Source: an uncultured bacterium (GTDB lineage: Bacteria > Krumholzibacteriota > Krumholzibacteriia > LZORAL124-64-63). Taken from it: a stretch of 10,846 nucleotides of DNA. The translations under genes were made by a program, and so were the position numbers. Under the pieces are notes generated by a model, which did not search any database, was not told the origin of the DNA, and saw nothing but the letters and a program-made list of their open reading frames with translations. The DNA lies in contig CAINDZ010000394.1 of the NCBI GenBank assembly GCA_903847545.1, positions 1 through 10,846 of the forward strand. The letters run 5' to 3'. How positions within the stretch are numbered: position 1 is the stretch's first letter; every line of letters starts with the position of its first letter. Below are positions 5,077-10,846 of this stretch, piece after piece.

Positions 5077-7608
5077 TCAGAACGTGTAGTCCATCTGCAG
5101 ACGGACGGTGGTGATGTCGCGCGTCACTCCCTGGGCGTCCGGGGCGTTGCCGAACGGATCGCCGAAGTAACGGATGTCGACGTCGCGCGGCATCTTGTGA
5201 TCCCGCGTGACCTTGAGTTGGCAAAGCAGCCGGTCGGAGACGCGGCTCTCGATCGAGACCCAGTTGCGGAAGGCATTGCCGTCGAGGACCACGAACTCGT
5301 TGCCCTCGAAGTTCCAGAAGAACCCGTTGTAGATGGACGACGCGCACTCGACCTGCAGCCCTGGCGACAGGTTGTGTTCGTACCGGGCCTCGAAGGCCGA
5401 GGCGCGGCTGCCGGCCGTTCCCACCGCCGGGTCGCCGGCGCCGGCGTCGTCCGTGCCGCCGAGGCGGGGACGGGCCGGGAACATGACGTTGCTCGTCATG
5501 TAGGTGAACCGCAGCCGGTTGTAGTCGCTCAGCAGGAAGCTCGAGGTGAGGCGCGTCTCCCAGTTGCGGAACTTGCGCACGTCGCCCGGGTCGTCCTCGG
5601 AGCGGCTGCTGTAGCGGTGCCGCAGGCCCAGGCGGACGTTGAAGACCGGCTGGTACTCGCCCTTGATGGTGTACCGCATCAGGTCGGCGCCGTCGGCCTT
5701 GCGCGTCCACTGGTCGAACTGGAGGTTGCTCAGGATCAGGTTGCGGCTGATCCGGTACCGCATGTCCAGGAACAGGCCCTTCTCGGCCTTCGGCTGCGGC
5801 GTGGCGGTCTCCAGCCACGTGTACAGGTCGTCGTTCAGGCGGTACGGCGCGTCCAGCAGCGTCATCTCGTAGCGGCTGTCGTTGCTGAAGGCGCGCGCAT
5901 ACGGGTTGTCGAAGCCGATGTCGTAGTCGCGGTAGATGGCCAGCACGTTCAGGTTGTCCCACTGGCTGAACGCGTTGATCACGTACGCGTCGGGATTGTC
6001 CTTGTGGAACAGCGTGTGCCGCGGATTCTGCAGGAAGGCGTACTCGCCCTGCAGCGACACGTTGGCCACGACGGCCTGGCCCTCGGCGCCCAGCACACGG
6101 CGGTACTTGTGCGTCTGGAGCTCGCCGTTCGCGTCCGTGAACACGCTGGTGTAGCCGTTCCAGATCTCGGCGTCGCGGGCCTCGAGCAGGCTGGTGTCGG
6201 TGACCAGCGTCGTCTCGTCGGCGCGGAAGCCGCGGTCGTAGCGGGCCTCGTAGCCGCTGATGCCCAGGAACGAGCCCGGCGCCACCATCAGCTTGACGTT
6301 GCCGCCCAGCATGTCCTCGTGGAAGGCCTTGCGCCGCAGGCCGGTCGCCACGCCGCCGACCGTGCGGTCGAGCAGCCAGTCGGCATCCGGGCGGGGGCGC
6401 ATCACCACGTAGCGGTTGATCGTGCCGTCGGCGTTCAGCACGCCGTCCTTGTCGGCGCTCGAGATGAATGCGGTGGCCTGCAGCGGCCCCCACGAGCCCT
6501 CGGCGGCGGCGCCGGTGAGCGCGAACTCGAAGCTGCGCGACAGGTCGCCGAAGACGCCGATCGGCCGGGTGTCGAAGCCGAAGCCGGTCTTGCGGTACTT
6601 CAGGTAGTCGGTGTTGTCCATGACCAGGCCCAGGCCCCAGGCCACGCGGTAGTTGCCGAACATGAGCGACTTCAGGCGGAAGTCCCCGAAGCGCTTGTCG
6701 GACAGGCCCACGTAGGCCTTGGTCGTCTGGTCCCATTCCGACTCGCCGTACTCGCGCGCGGTCAGGACGCCGCCCTGCACGCCCGAGTTGTGGTTCAGTC
6801 GCACCTTGTTCATCCAGCCGGGCTGGAAGAGGCCGACCTGGTCCACGGTGTAGCGGCCACGGGGACGCCCGTTGGCGAAGTTGAGGAGGTCATCCTCGGT
6901 GTCGAGCGGCTGGGCCTCCCAGTAGCGGGTCTGGAAGAAGCCGGTCAGCTCGTTGGGGACCTGCTGCTTGCGGTTGTAGACGACATAGTCGCGCAGGCCA
7001 CGGTACGAGAAGTAACGCAGGCCCTCCACGCCGCGCAGCTGCCGGTCGTCCTCGATGCGCCCCATCTGGCCGCGCGCGCGGATGATGGCCGCGGCGTCGA
7101 CCGGCGAGACGTTCTGGAACGACATCAGGTCGTACAGGTCCAGCTCGTTGACGTCCTGCGGATTCCGCAGCCGGTCGAGGTACTCGTCGGCCAGGCCCTC
7201 GCTGGCGCCCTCCTCGCCCAGGAAGTTCTGCACCGTCCGGAACGAGGCCGACAGGCGGGCGATCGAGGCGTCGCCGGCCTTGGGCGGGATCGTCGCCACC
7301 AGCGGCTTGAGCTGCTCGAGCAGGGCGGCGGTCATCCCGTCGACCTCCATCAGCTCGTAGACGCTGGCGTAGTAGCGTTCGTAGACGCGGTATTCGTAGA
7401 TCCTGCGCGCCAGGTCGGCCGGAACGGGCAGCGCGAGGATCTCCTCGAGCGCGGCGCTGTTCAGGTCGACCTGCGCCGGCGCCGCCCTGGCCGCGCCCGC
7501 CGCGCCACCGACGGGCAGCAGCCCCGCCAGCAGCGCCACGCCGAGCGCCAGCGCCAGGACCGTCGCGGCATGCCGCGACCGGGCCGTGCGGTTGTTGTTG
7601 GTGGTCAT
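5077..7608 (-). CDS. Helix-hairpin-helix domain plus outer-membrane beta-barrel protein
   Basis: An 843-aa fusion. Residues 1-45 are a signal peptide with a long n-region (R7, R10, R12) and an Ala/Leu core. Residues 47-105 start VDLNSAALEEILALP and end near a 'LMEVDGM' segment, the ComEA-type helix-hairpin-helix pattern; 152-200 carry a second one (DVNELDLYDLMSF, then IIRARGQMGRIEDDRQLRGV). Residues from about 215 on are a large barrel of alternating strands, ending L-Q-M-D-Y-T-F, a C-terminal Phe beta-signal. HhH modules of ComEA bind DNA without sequence specificity, so the periplasmic N-terminus may bind DNA; HhH repeats can also mediate protein contacts. Start choice: ATG 7606-7608 has GGAGG 10 nt upstream (7619-7623). 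A GTG at 7614 overlapping the previous stop (GTGA) is the alternative, 4 nt from the same GGAGG. The frame stays open upstream to 8334, but that part overlaps the PorV-like gene and is spurious. The barrel's cargo is unknown. Confidence 0.8.
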   Translation of the reverse strand: MTTNNNRTARSRHAATVLALALGVALLAGLLPVGGAAGAARAAPAQVDLNSAALEEILALPVPADLARRIYEYRVYERYYASVYELMEVDGMTAALLEQLKPLVATIPPKAGDASIARLSASFRTVQNFLGEEGASEGLADEYLDRLRNPQDVNELDLYDLMSFQNVSPVDAAAIIRARGQMGRIEDDRQLRGVEGLRYFSYRGLRDYVVYNRKQQVPNELTGFFQTRYWEAQPLDTEDDLLNFANGRPRGRYTVDQVGLFQPGWMNKVRLNHNSGVQGGVLTAREYGESEWDQTTKAYVGLSDKRFGDFRLKSLMFGNYRVAWGLGLVMDNTDYLKYRKTGFGFDTRPIGVFGDLSRSFEFALTGAAAEGSWGPLQATAFISSADKDGVLNADGTINRYVVMRPRPDADWLLDRTVGGVATGLRRKAFHEDMLGGNVKLMVAPGSFLGISGYEARYDRGFRADETTLVTDTSLLEARDAEIWNGYTSVFTDANGELQTHKYRRVLGAEGQAVVANVSLQGEYAFLQNPRHTLFHKDNPDAYVINAFSQWDNLNVLAIYRDYDIGFDNPYARAFSNDSRYEMTLLDAPYRLNDDLYTWLETATPQPKAEKGLFLDMRYRISRNLILSNLQFDQWTRKADGADLMRYTIKGEYQPVFNVRLGLRHRYSSRSEDDPGDVRKFRNWETRLTSSFLLSDYNRLRFTYMTSNVMFPARPRLGGTDDAGAGDPAVGTAGSRASAFEARYEHNLSPGLQVECASSIYNGFFWNFEGNEFVVLDGNAFRNWVSIESRVSDRLLCQLKVTRDHKMPRDVDIRYFGDPFGNAPDAQGVTRDITTVRLQMDYTF

Positions 7609-7610
7609 GG

Positions 7611-8498
7611 TCACGGCGCCTCCCCGCCCCAGGCCAGCCTCACGCCGAACTGGTGCGTGCTCGCCAGGGTGCCGCCGCCGGTCGAGAAGCCATAGTCGAT
7701 GCCGACGCGGCCGCGCTGGTAGCCGAAGCCGCCGGTCAGCCGGTTGGGATCGGTGATGACGCCCGCGCGCAGCGAGAAACCGTCGATGATCGCCATCTCC
7801 AGGCCACCGTGGTAGCGCACCTCGCGACCGAGGGTGTTGTCGAACTCGAACGTCGTCAGGACGCCGTCGTAGGGCTCGTAGGCGATGCCGGCCACGAGAG
7901 CGCGCGGCAGCTCCTGGCCGTCGAGGCCGATGGTCGGGTTGTTCAGGTTGCGCACCTGGACACCGGCGCGGGTGCGCTTGTGCAGCACCATCGTCAGGCC
8001 CGCATCGACGCCGATCGCGGTGTCGGAACCGGGCTCGAAACCGCTCACGCTCTCGCCCGCGTCGACGCTGTACAGGTTCAGCGCCCAGCCCAGGCAGATG
8101 CGCGAGTGGTAGTCCGAGAACAGCTCGAAGCCCTGCGCCAGGGTGAGACGCGTCTCGCTGAGCAGGCTGGTGTCGGCGACGGCCACCTTGAAGTGGGTGA
8201 CGCCGAGGCCGAGGTTGCCGAAGTTGCCCTGCAGCGGGATCGCCGCCGAGGCCGCGTAGAAGTCGGTGAAGTCGTAGCCGAAGGGCCGCACGTAGGACGC
8301 GGCCACCTCGCCGTTCGGCACGTCGGCCAGCCACGCCGCGTTGTGCAGCGCGGCGAAGGCGACGTCGGGAACGGCCGTGAACGACTCACCCATGGCCCGG
8401 GAGCGCGCGCTCACGGGCGTCGACTCGAAGTAGGCCCCCGCCGGCGCCGCCAGGGCAAGCCCGGCCAGGATCAGCAGGATGGTTGCTTTGCGGATCAT
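7611..8498 (-). CDS. PorV/PorQ-like outer-membrane protein
   Basis: A 295-aa exported barrel. Signal peptide at about 1-22 (R3-K4, hydrophobic core, ends APAGA). The mature N-terminus reads 'SARSRAMGESFTAVPDVAFAALHNAAWLADV' in two overlapping blocks (30-60), the degenerate AMG...A...N-P-A signature shared by PorV, PorQ and UPF0164 proteins. The C-terminal part, with 'RYHGGLEMAIIDGFSLRAGV' (228-247), 'GGFGYQRGRVGIDYGF' (256-271) and a final H-Q-F-G-V-R-L-A-W strand, is typical of these proteins. PorV in Bacteroidota is the type IX secretion shuttle that receives C-terminal signal proteins. Adjacency to a surface protein with a FlgD/T9SS-like C-terminus makes an analogous role attractive, but no PorK-N or SprA gene is present in this window. 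RBS AAGGG at 8505-8509, 6 nt from ATG. It lies 12 nt after the preceding stop; its own stop overlaps or abuts the start of the HhH-barrel gene. Confidence 0.8.
   Translation of the reverse strand: MIRKATILLILAGLALAAPAGAYFESTPVSARSRAMGESFTAVPDVAFAALHNAAWLADVPNGEVAASYVRPFGYDFTDFYAASAAIPLQGNFGNLGLGVTHFKVAVADTSLLSETRLTLAQGFELFSDYHSRICLGWALNLYSVDAGESVSGFEPGSDTAIGVDAGLTMVLHKRTRAGVQVRNLNNPTIGLDGQELPRALVAGIAYEPYDGVLTTFEFDNTLGREVRYHGGLEMAIIDGFSLRAGVITDPNRLTGGFGYQRGRVGIDYGFSTGGGTLASTHQFGVRLAWGGEAP
7612..7623 (-). promoter_or_regulatory. RBS and alternative GTG start at the PorV-like/HhH-barrel junction
   Basis: GGAGG (7619-7623) is followed by GTG at 7614, overlapping the stop as GTGA, and by ATG at 7608 in the same frame. 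The ATG has the more usual spacing (10 nt against 4 nt), so I prefer it; the GTG start would add only Met-Thr in front. Confidence 0.5.
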
Positions 8499-8510
8499 CG
8501 CTCGCCCTTC

Positions 8511-10846
8511 CTATTTGCTCAGCCGCGTGGCGACAACCACGGGGGCGGTGCGGGTTTCCTCTTTGCCGGTCGCCTTGTCGACCACCGACAGGTGCACGAT
8601 GTACATGCCGCCGTCGACCGACTGCATCGTCTCGTCGAGGCCGTTCCACTGCGCGGTCGTGTAGCGACCGGGCGTCGTGGACGGCGAGCCGCTGAAGCGG
8701 CTGTCGAACAGGGTGCGCACCAGGCGCCCCTCGCGGTCGTACAGGCGCACGCGGGTCTCGCTGCGCGGCCGGCTGACGAACTTGATGGGGAACGTCTCGC
8801 CCAGCGAGGGCAGGAACGTCTTGGCCGGCACGACCAGCTCGATGATGCCCTTCTCGCCCGTCTCGGCGATGCGGGGACGCGACGGGTCGGACACGCCCAT
8901 GCCCCAGGTGACGGCCCAGTTCTCGCTGAGCTCGTCGCGCCCGCCCACGCCGTTGCTGCCGGAGGTGAGCTGCGCTCCCTCGGTGGCGTCGAGGCGCACG
9001 TACGAGTTGCCGAAGGCCAGCTGCTGCAGGAACGGGTGCTGCTGGGCCACGGCCGTGTCCGGCAGGTACGTGGCGCCGGCGACGGTCTTGCCCGTCTTGG
9101 AGAACTCGTAGCTGACCGTCGTGCCCGCCTGCCAGACGAAGATGTCGACGTCGGTCACCAGCGGGGTGCCGGCGGTCCACTTGTACAGGATGATGGGCTC
9201 GCCGGTGTTCGTCAGGCTGGGCACCGACGCCGAGCTGACGACGCTGTTGTTCGGCTCGGCGAAGATGTTGCGCATGTCGGGCACCGCGTCCGGGAACGCG
9301 TCGTCCTCGTAAAGCTCGATGTCCGGCTCGAAGCCGAACGAGGCGGTGAACGCCGTGCTGCCGGCGATCGACACCACGATGGTGTCGCCGGCGGCGATGG
9401 TGAAGCCGTCCGGGAACCGGGCGGTGAAGTCGGTGAACGCGCCGCCGCCGATCGTGTCGGCATTGAGCACGCCGCTGCCCATGTTCCAGTAGCCCGTGTT
9501 GTTCGGGAAGTAGATGGCGTCCGAGAGGTAGTAGTCGCTCAGGTTGACGTTCTGCCGGCTCGGGTTGCAGATCTCGATGAACTCCTGCTCGGCGCCCAGC
9601 GTGCAGACTTCCGTCAGCAGCAGCTTCGGGTCGGGAGCGGCGGCCACGGTCCAGCCGTGGGTCGAGGTCGGCGCGTCGGCCGGGCTGCTGGCGCTGAGGG
9701 CCGCCTGGTTGGTCACGACGGCGTACCAGGTCACGACCGCGCCGGCCTCCTGGCCGGGCACGGTGGCCGTGTAGTTGCCGCCGCCCTGCGAGGCGCCGGC
9801 CAGCTGCGTGTAGCTGCCGCCGTTGACGGCGTAGTGGAACACCGCGCCGGTCAGGGCGCTGACCGAGGTCGCGGTCACCGACACCGTCGCCGGCAGGTCG
9901 GCGTACGGCACCGCGGGGCTCTGGCTGAAGGCGGTGACGGTCGGCGGCGGCGGCGCGATCACGGTCCAGGTGGACGTGAAGCGCGGGTCCGCGGACGGAT
10001 ACACCCTGGTGCCGCCGGCCGAATTGGCCAGGCTGGCCCACCAGCGCACGACGGCGCCCTCGGCCTGGGCCGGGAACTGGGCCGACCACACGGCGCCGTT
10101 GGCGATGCCGGCAACCTGGTTGTCCGAGCCGCCGTTGACCGTGTAGTGGAACATGACGCTGGTCACGTCCGTCGCCGACACCGTGGTCAGCGACACCGTG
10201 ACCGCCTCGCCGATCACCGGCGTCGCCGGCACGTGGGCGGCGGCAGTCACGATCGGGGCCGACGCGAACGGCGACGCGGGGGCCGCCGGCGGCGACTGCA
10301 CGAGCGTGTGCCACGTCGTCGAAAGGTTCTCGCTGGTCTCGTTGTGCCCGGTCAGGCCGTTGCCGCCCGCCGTCGCCTCGGTGCCCTCGTCCGCCGTCCA
10401 GCGGGCGTACGCGTTGGGCGGCGTCAGGGCGGACGTCGAGACGGCCACCTGGCTGGCGATCGGCGTGTCGGCCAGGTACACCGACGACCCGATGCTGATG
10501 CCGGTCTTGTCGATGCAGACCGTCGTGCCGGAGCCCCAGCGGATGTAGTCGACGTCCTGCACCAGGTCGGTGCTCCCGTTCCAGCGGTACAGCACAAGGC
10601 TCTCGCCGTTCTCGGCCAGCGACGGCGCGTTGGATGCCGCGCTGCCGAGGCCCGCCGCGATCGAGCCGGGGAAGGCCTCGACCATCTCGGGCACGGCGTC
10701 GGGCGCCAGCCCGTCCTCGTACAGCTCGAGGTCCGGCGCGCGCCCGTAGGCCGTCTGGAACTTCGAACTGCCCGCCAGCGCCACGACGATGGTGTCGCCG
10801 GCTGCAATCGAGAACCCGGCCGGGAAGCGCGCGTGGAAGTCGCTGA
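8511..10846 (-). CDS. Large secreted protein with two lamin-tail domains, Ig-like domains and FlgD-like C-terminus (5' end missing)
   Basis: 777 codons are visible; the frame is open at the right edge, so the start lies outside (the GTG at 10784 is internal). Numbering visible residues from the edge: 1-180 are the rest of a lamin-tail domain (LTD). Residues 197-297 and 301-401 are two Ig/FN3-like domains with matching 'FHYTVNGGS'/'FHYAVNGGS' strands. Residues 406-650 are a complete LTD beginning LLLTEVCTLGAEQEFIEICNP and continuing L-S-D-Y-Y-L-S-D. About 665-770 are a FlgD-like Ig domain (RVRLYDREGRLVRTL, W-N-G-L-D-E, GGMYIVHL), and a basic tail R-L-S-K ends the protein. LTDs in bacteria occur in surface and extracellular proteins, often beside nuclease or calcium-binding modules; no catalytic motif is visible in this part. 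FlgD-like C-termini resemble type A sorting domains of T9SS cargo. First visible gene of the operon, 12 nt before the PorV-like gene. Adhesive, structural or enzymatic role cannot be decided without the N-terminus. Confidence 0.85.
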   Translation of the reverse strand, partial: SDFHARFPAGFSIAAGDTIVVALAGSSKFQTAYGRAPDLELYEDGLAPDAVPEMVEAFPGSIAAGLGSAASNAPSLAENGESLVLYRWNGSTDLVQDVDYIRWGSGTTVCIDKTGISIGSSVYLADTPIASQVAVSTSALTPPNAYARWTADEGTEATAGGNGLTGHNETSENLSTTWHTLVQSPPAAPASPFASAPIVTAAAHVPATPVIGEAVTVSLTTVSATDVTSVMFHYTVNGGSDNQVAGIANGAVWSAQFPAQAEGAVVRWWASLANSAGGTRVYPSADPRFTSTWTVIAPPPPTVTAFSQSPAVPYADLPATVSVTATSVSALTGAVFHYAVNGGSYTQLAGASQGGGNYTATVPGQEAGAVVTWYAVVTNQAALSASSPADAPTSTHGWTVAAAPDPKLLLTEVCTLGAEQEFIEICNPSRQNVNLSDYYLSDAIYFPNNTGYWNMGSGVLNADTIGGGAFTDFTARFPDGFTIAAGDTIVVSIAGSTAFTASFGFEPDIELYEDDAFPDAVPDMRNIFAEPNNSVVSSASVPSLTNTGEPIILYKWTAGTPLVTDVDIFVWQAGTTVSYEFSKTGKTVAGATYLPDTAVAQQHPFLQQLAFGNSYVRLDATEGAQLTSGSNGVGGRDELSENWAVTWGMGVSDPSRPRIAETGEKGIIELVVPAKTFLPSLGETFPIKFVSRPRSETRVRLYDREGRLVRTLFDSRFSGSPSTTPGRYTTAQWNGLDETMQSVDGGMYIVHLSVVDKATGKEETRTAPVVVATRLSK
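8895..9434 (-). repeat. Lamin-tail repeat copy 2 within the surface protein
   Basis: Second copy of the region described at 10305-10844; the LTD itself extends upstream to about 9629. Landmarks are conserved, but many positions differ and the DNA has diverged, so the duplication is old. The intervening two Ig-like domains (9642-10256) are also similar to each other, giving a modular architecture. Confidence 0.8.
10305..10844 (-). repeat. Lamin-tail repeat copy 1 (partial) within the surface protein
   Basis: Encodes visible residues 1-180 and aligns with copy 2 at an offset of exactly 470 codons (1410 bp). Shared landmarks: ARFP.GF.IAAGDTIVV, LYED...PDAVP.M, SL...GE..-LY.W, and NG..G..E.SEN near the end. 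The first part of this copy is outside the window. Confidence 0.8.

Noticed and set aside
1943..5114. Long plus-strand ORFs at 1943-3739 and 3558-5114
   Set aside because: Both lie opposite genes with clear signal peptides and family motifs (nucleotidase and FadL-like barrel) and have shadow-type composition.
4888..7695. 935-codon plus-strand ORF
   Set aside because: Antisense shadow of the HhH-barrel gene. Its composition is low-complexity Val/Ala/Arg/Gln/His with no motif, typical of the opposite frame in high-GC DNA.
7609..8334. N-terminal extension of the HhH-barrel reading frame up to 8334
   Set aside because: The extension overlaps the PorV-like gene out of frame, is Arg/Gly-rich without a domain, and would hide the clear signal peptide that begins at 7608.
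8386..10314. 642-codon minus-strand ORF overlapping the LTD gene
   Set aside because: Alternative frame of the LTD protein; its translation is Arg/Gly/Ala-rich with no domain, while the LTD frame has clear repeats and Ig motifs.
10782..10784. GTG at 10784 as start of the LTD protein
   Set aside because: It falls in the middle of the conserved repeat segment (IAAGDTIVV), and the frame remains open to the window edge, so it is an internal Val codon.
2003..10846. Operon as a polysaccharide-utilisation or phage-defence locus
   Set aside because: No SusC/SusD, glycoside hydrolase, nuclease-helicase or toxin-antitoxin motif is visible; all products look exported to the envelope.

Overview
The window is a GC-rich bacterial segment with every supported gene on the minus strand. 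Codon third positions are overwhelmingly G or C, and this opens long spurious ORFs in other frames. The gene content suggests a Gram-negative bacterium. It includes three outer-membrane beta-barrel proteins (two ending in Phe, one PorV/PorQ-like), a secreted lamin-tail-domain protein with a FlgD/T9SS-like C-terminal Ig domain, and an exported multihaem cytochrome. This mix fits a high-GC lineage of or near the FCB superphylum (of the Krumholzibacteriota/Eisenbacteria/Latescibacterota kind). The taxonomic placement is inference from domain style only.

Layout in transcription order, from high to low coordinates. A five-gene apparent operon runs from the right edge to 2003: (a) a large surface protein with two lamin-tail domains and three Ig-like domains, truncated by the window edge; (b) a PorV/PorQ-like outer-membrane protein; (c) an 843-aa protein with two periplasmic helix-hairpin-helix regions followed by a large beta-barrel; (d) a FadL-like beta-barrel; (e) a periplasmic UshA-family 5'-nucleotidase/metallophosphoesterase. 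Intergenic gaps are 12, 2, 22 and 1 nt, which indicates co-transcription and translational coupling. Two GC-rich hairpins at 1904-1985 close the operon.

Downstream lies a separate gene (576-1877) for a single-ring ClpB/ClpA-D2-like AAA+ ATPase with an extra insertion. A clear intrinsic terminator at 458-489 follows it. The intergenic stretch 282-575 is AT-richer. It carries that terminator, a TTGACA-type promoter overlapping a near-palindrome, and the ribosome binding site of a TTG-started multihaem c-type cytochrome that runs off the left edge.

How the genes may work together: the operon combines a secreted surface protein, a potential export or anchoring barrel (PorV-like), a barrel with DNA-binding-type HhH modules, a small-molecule-type barrel (FadL-like) and a nucleotidase. 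One reading is a cell-surface system that captures extracellular DNA or nucleotides and dephosphorylates them in the periplasm. This is a hypothesis; no gene here directly proves DNA as the substrate. No mobile elements, CRISPR arrays, tRNA or rRNA genes were seen.
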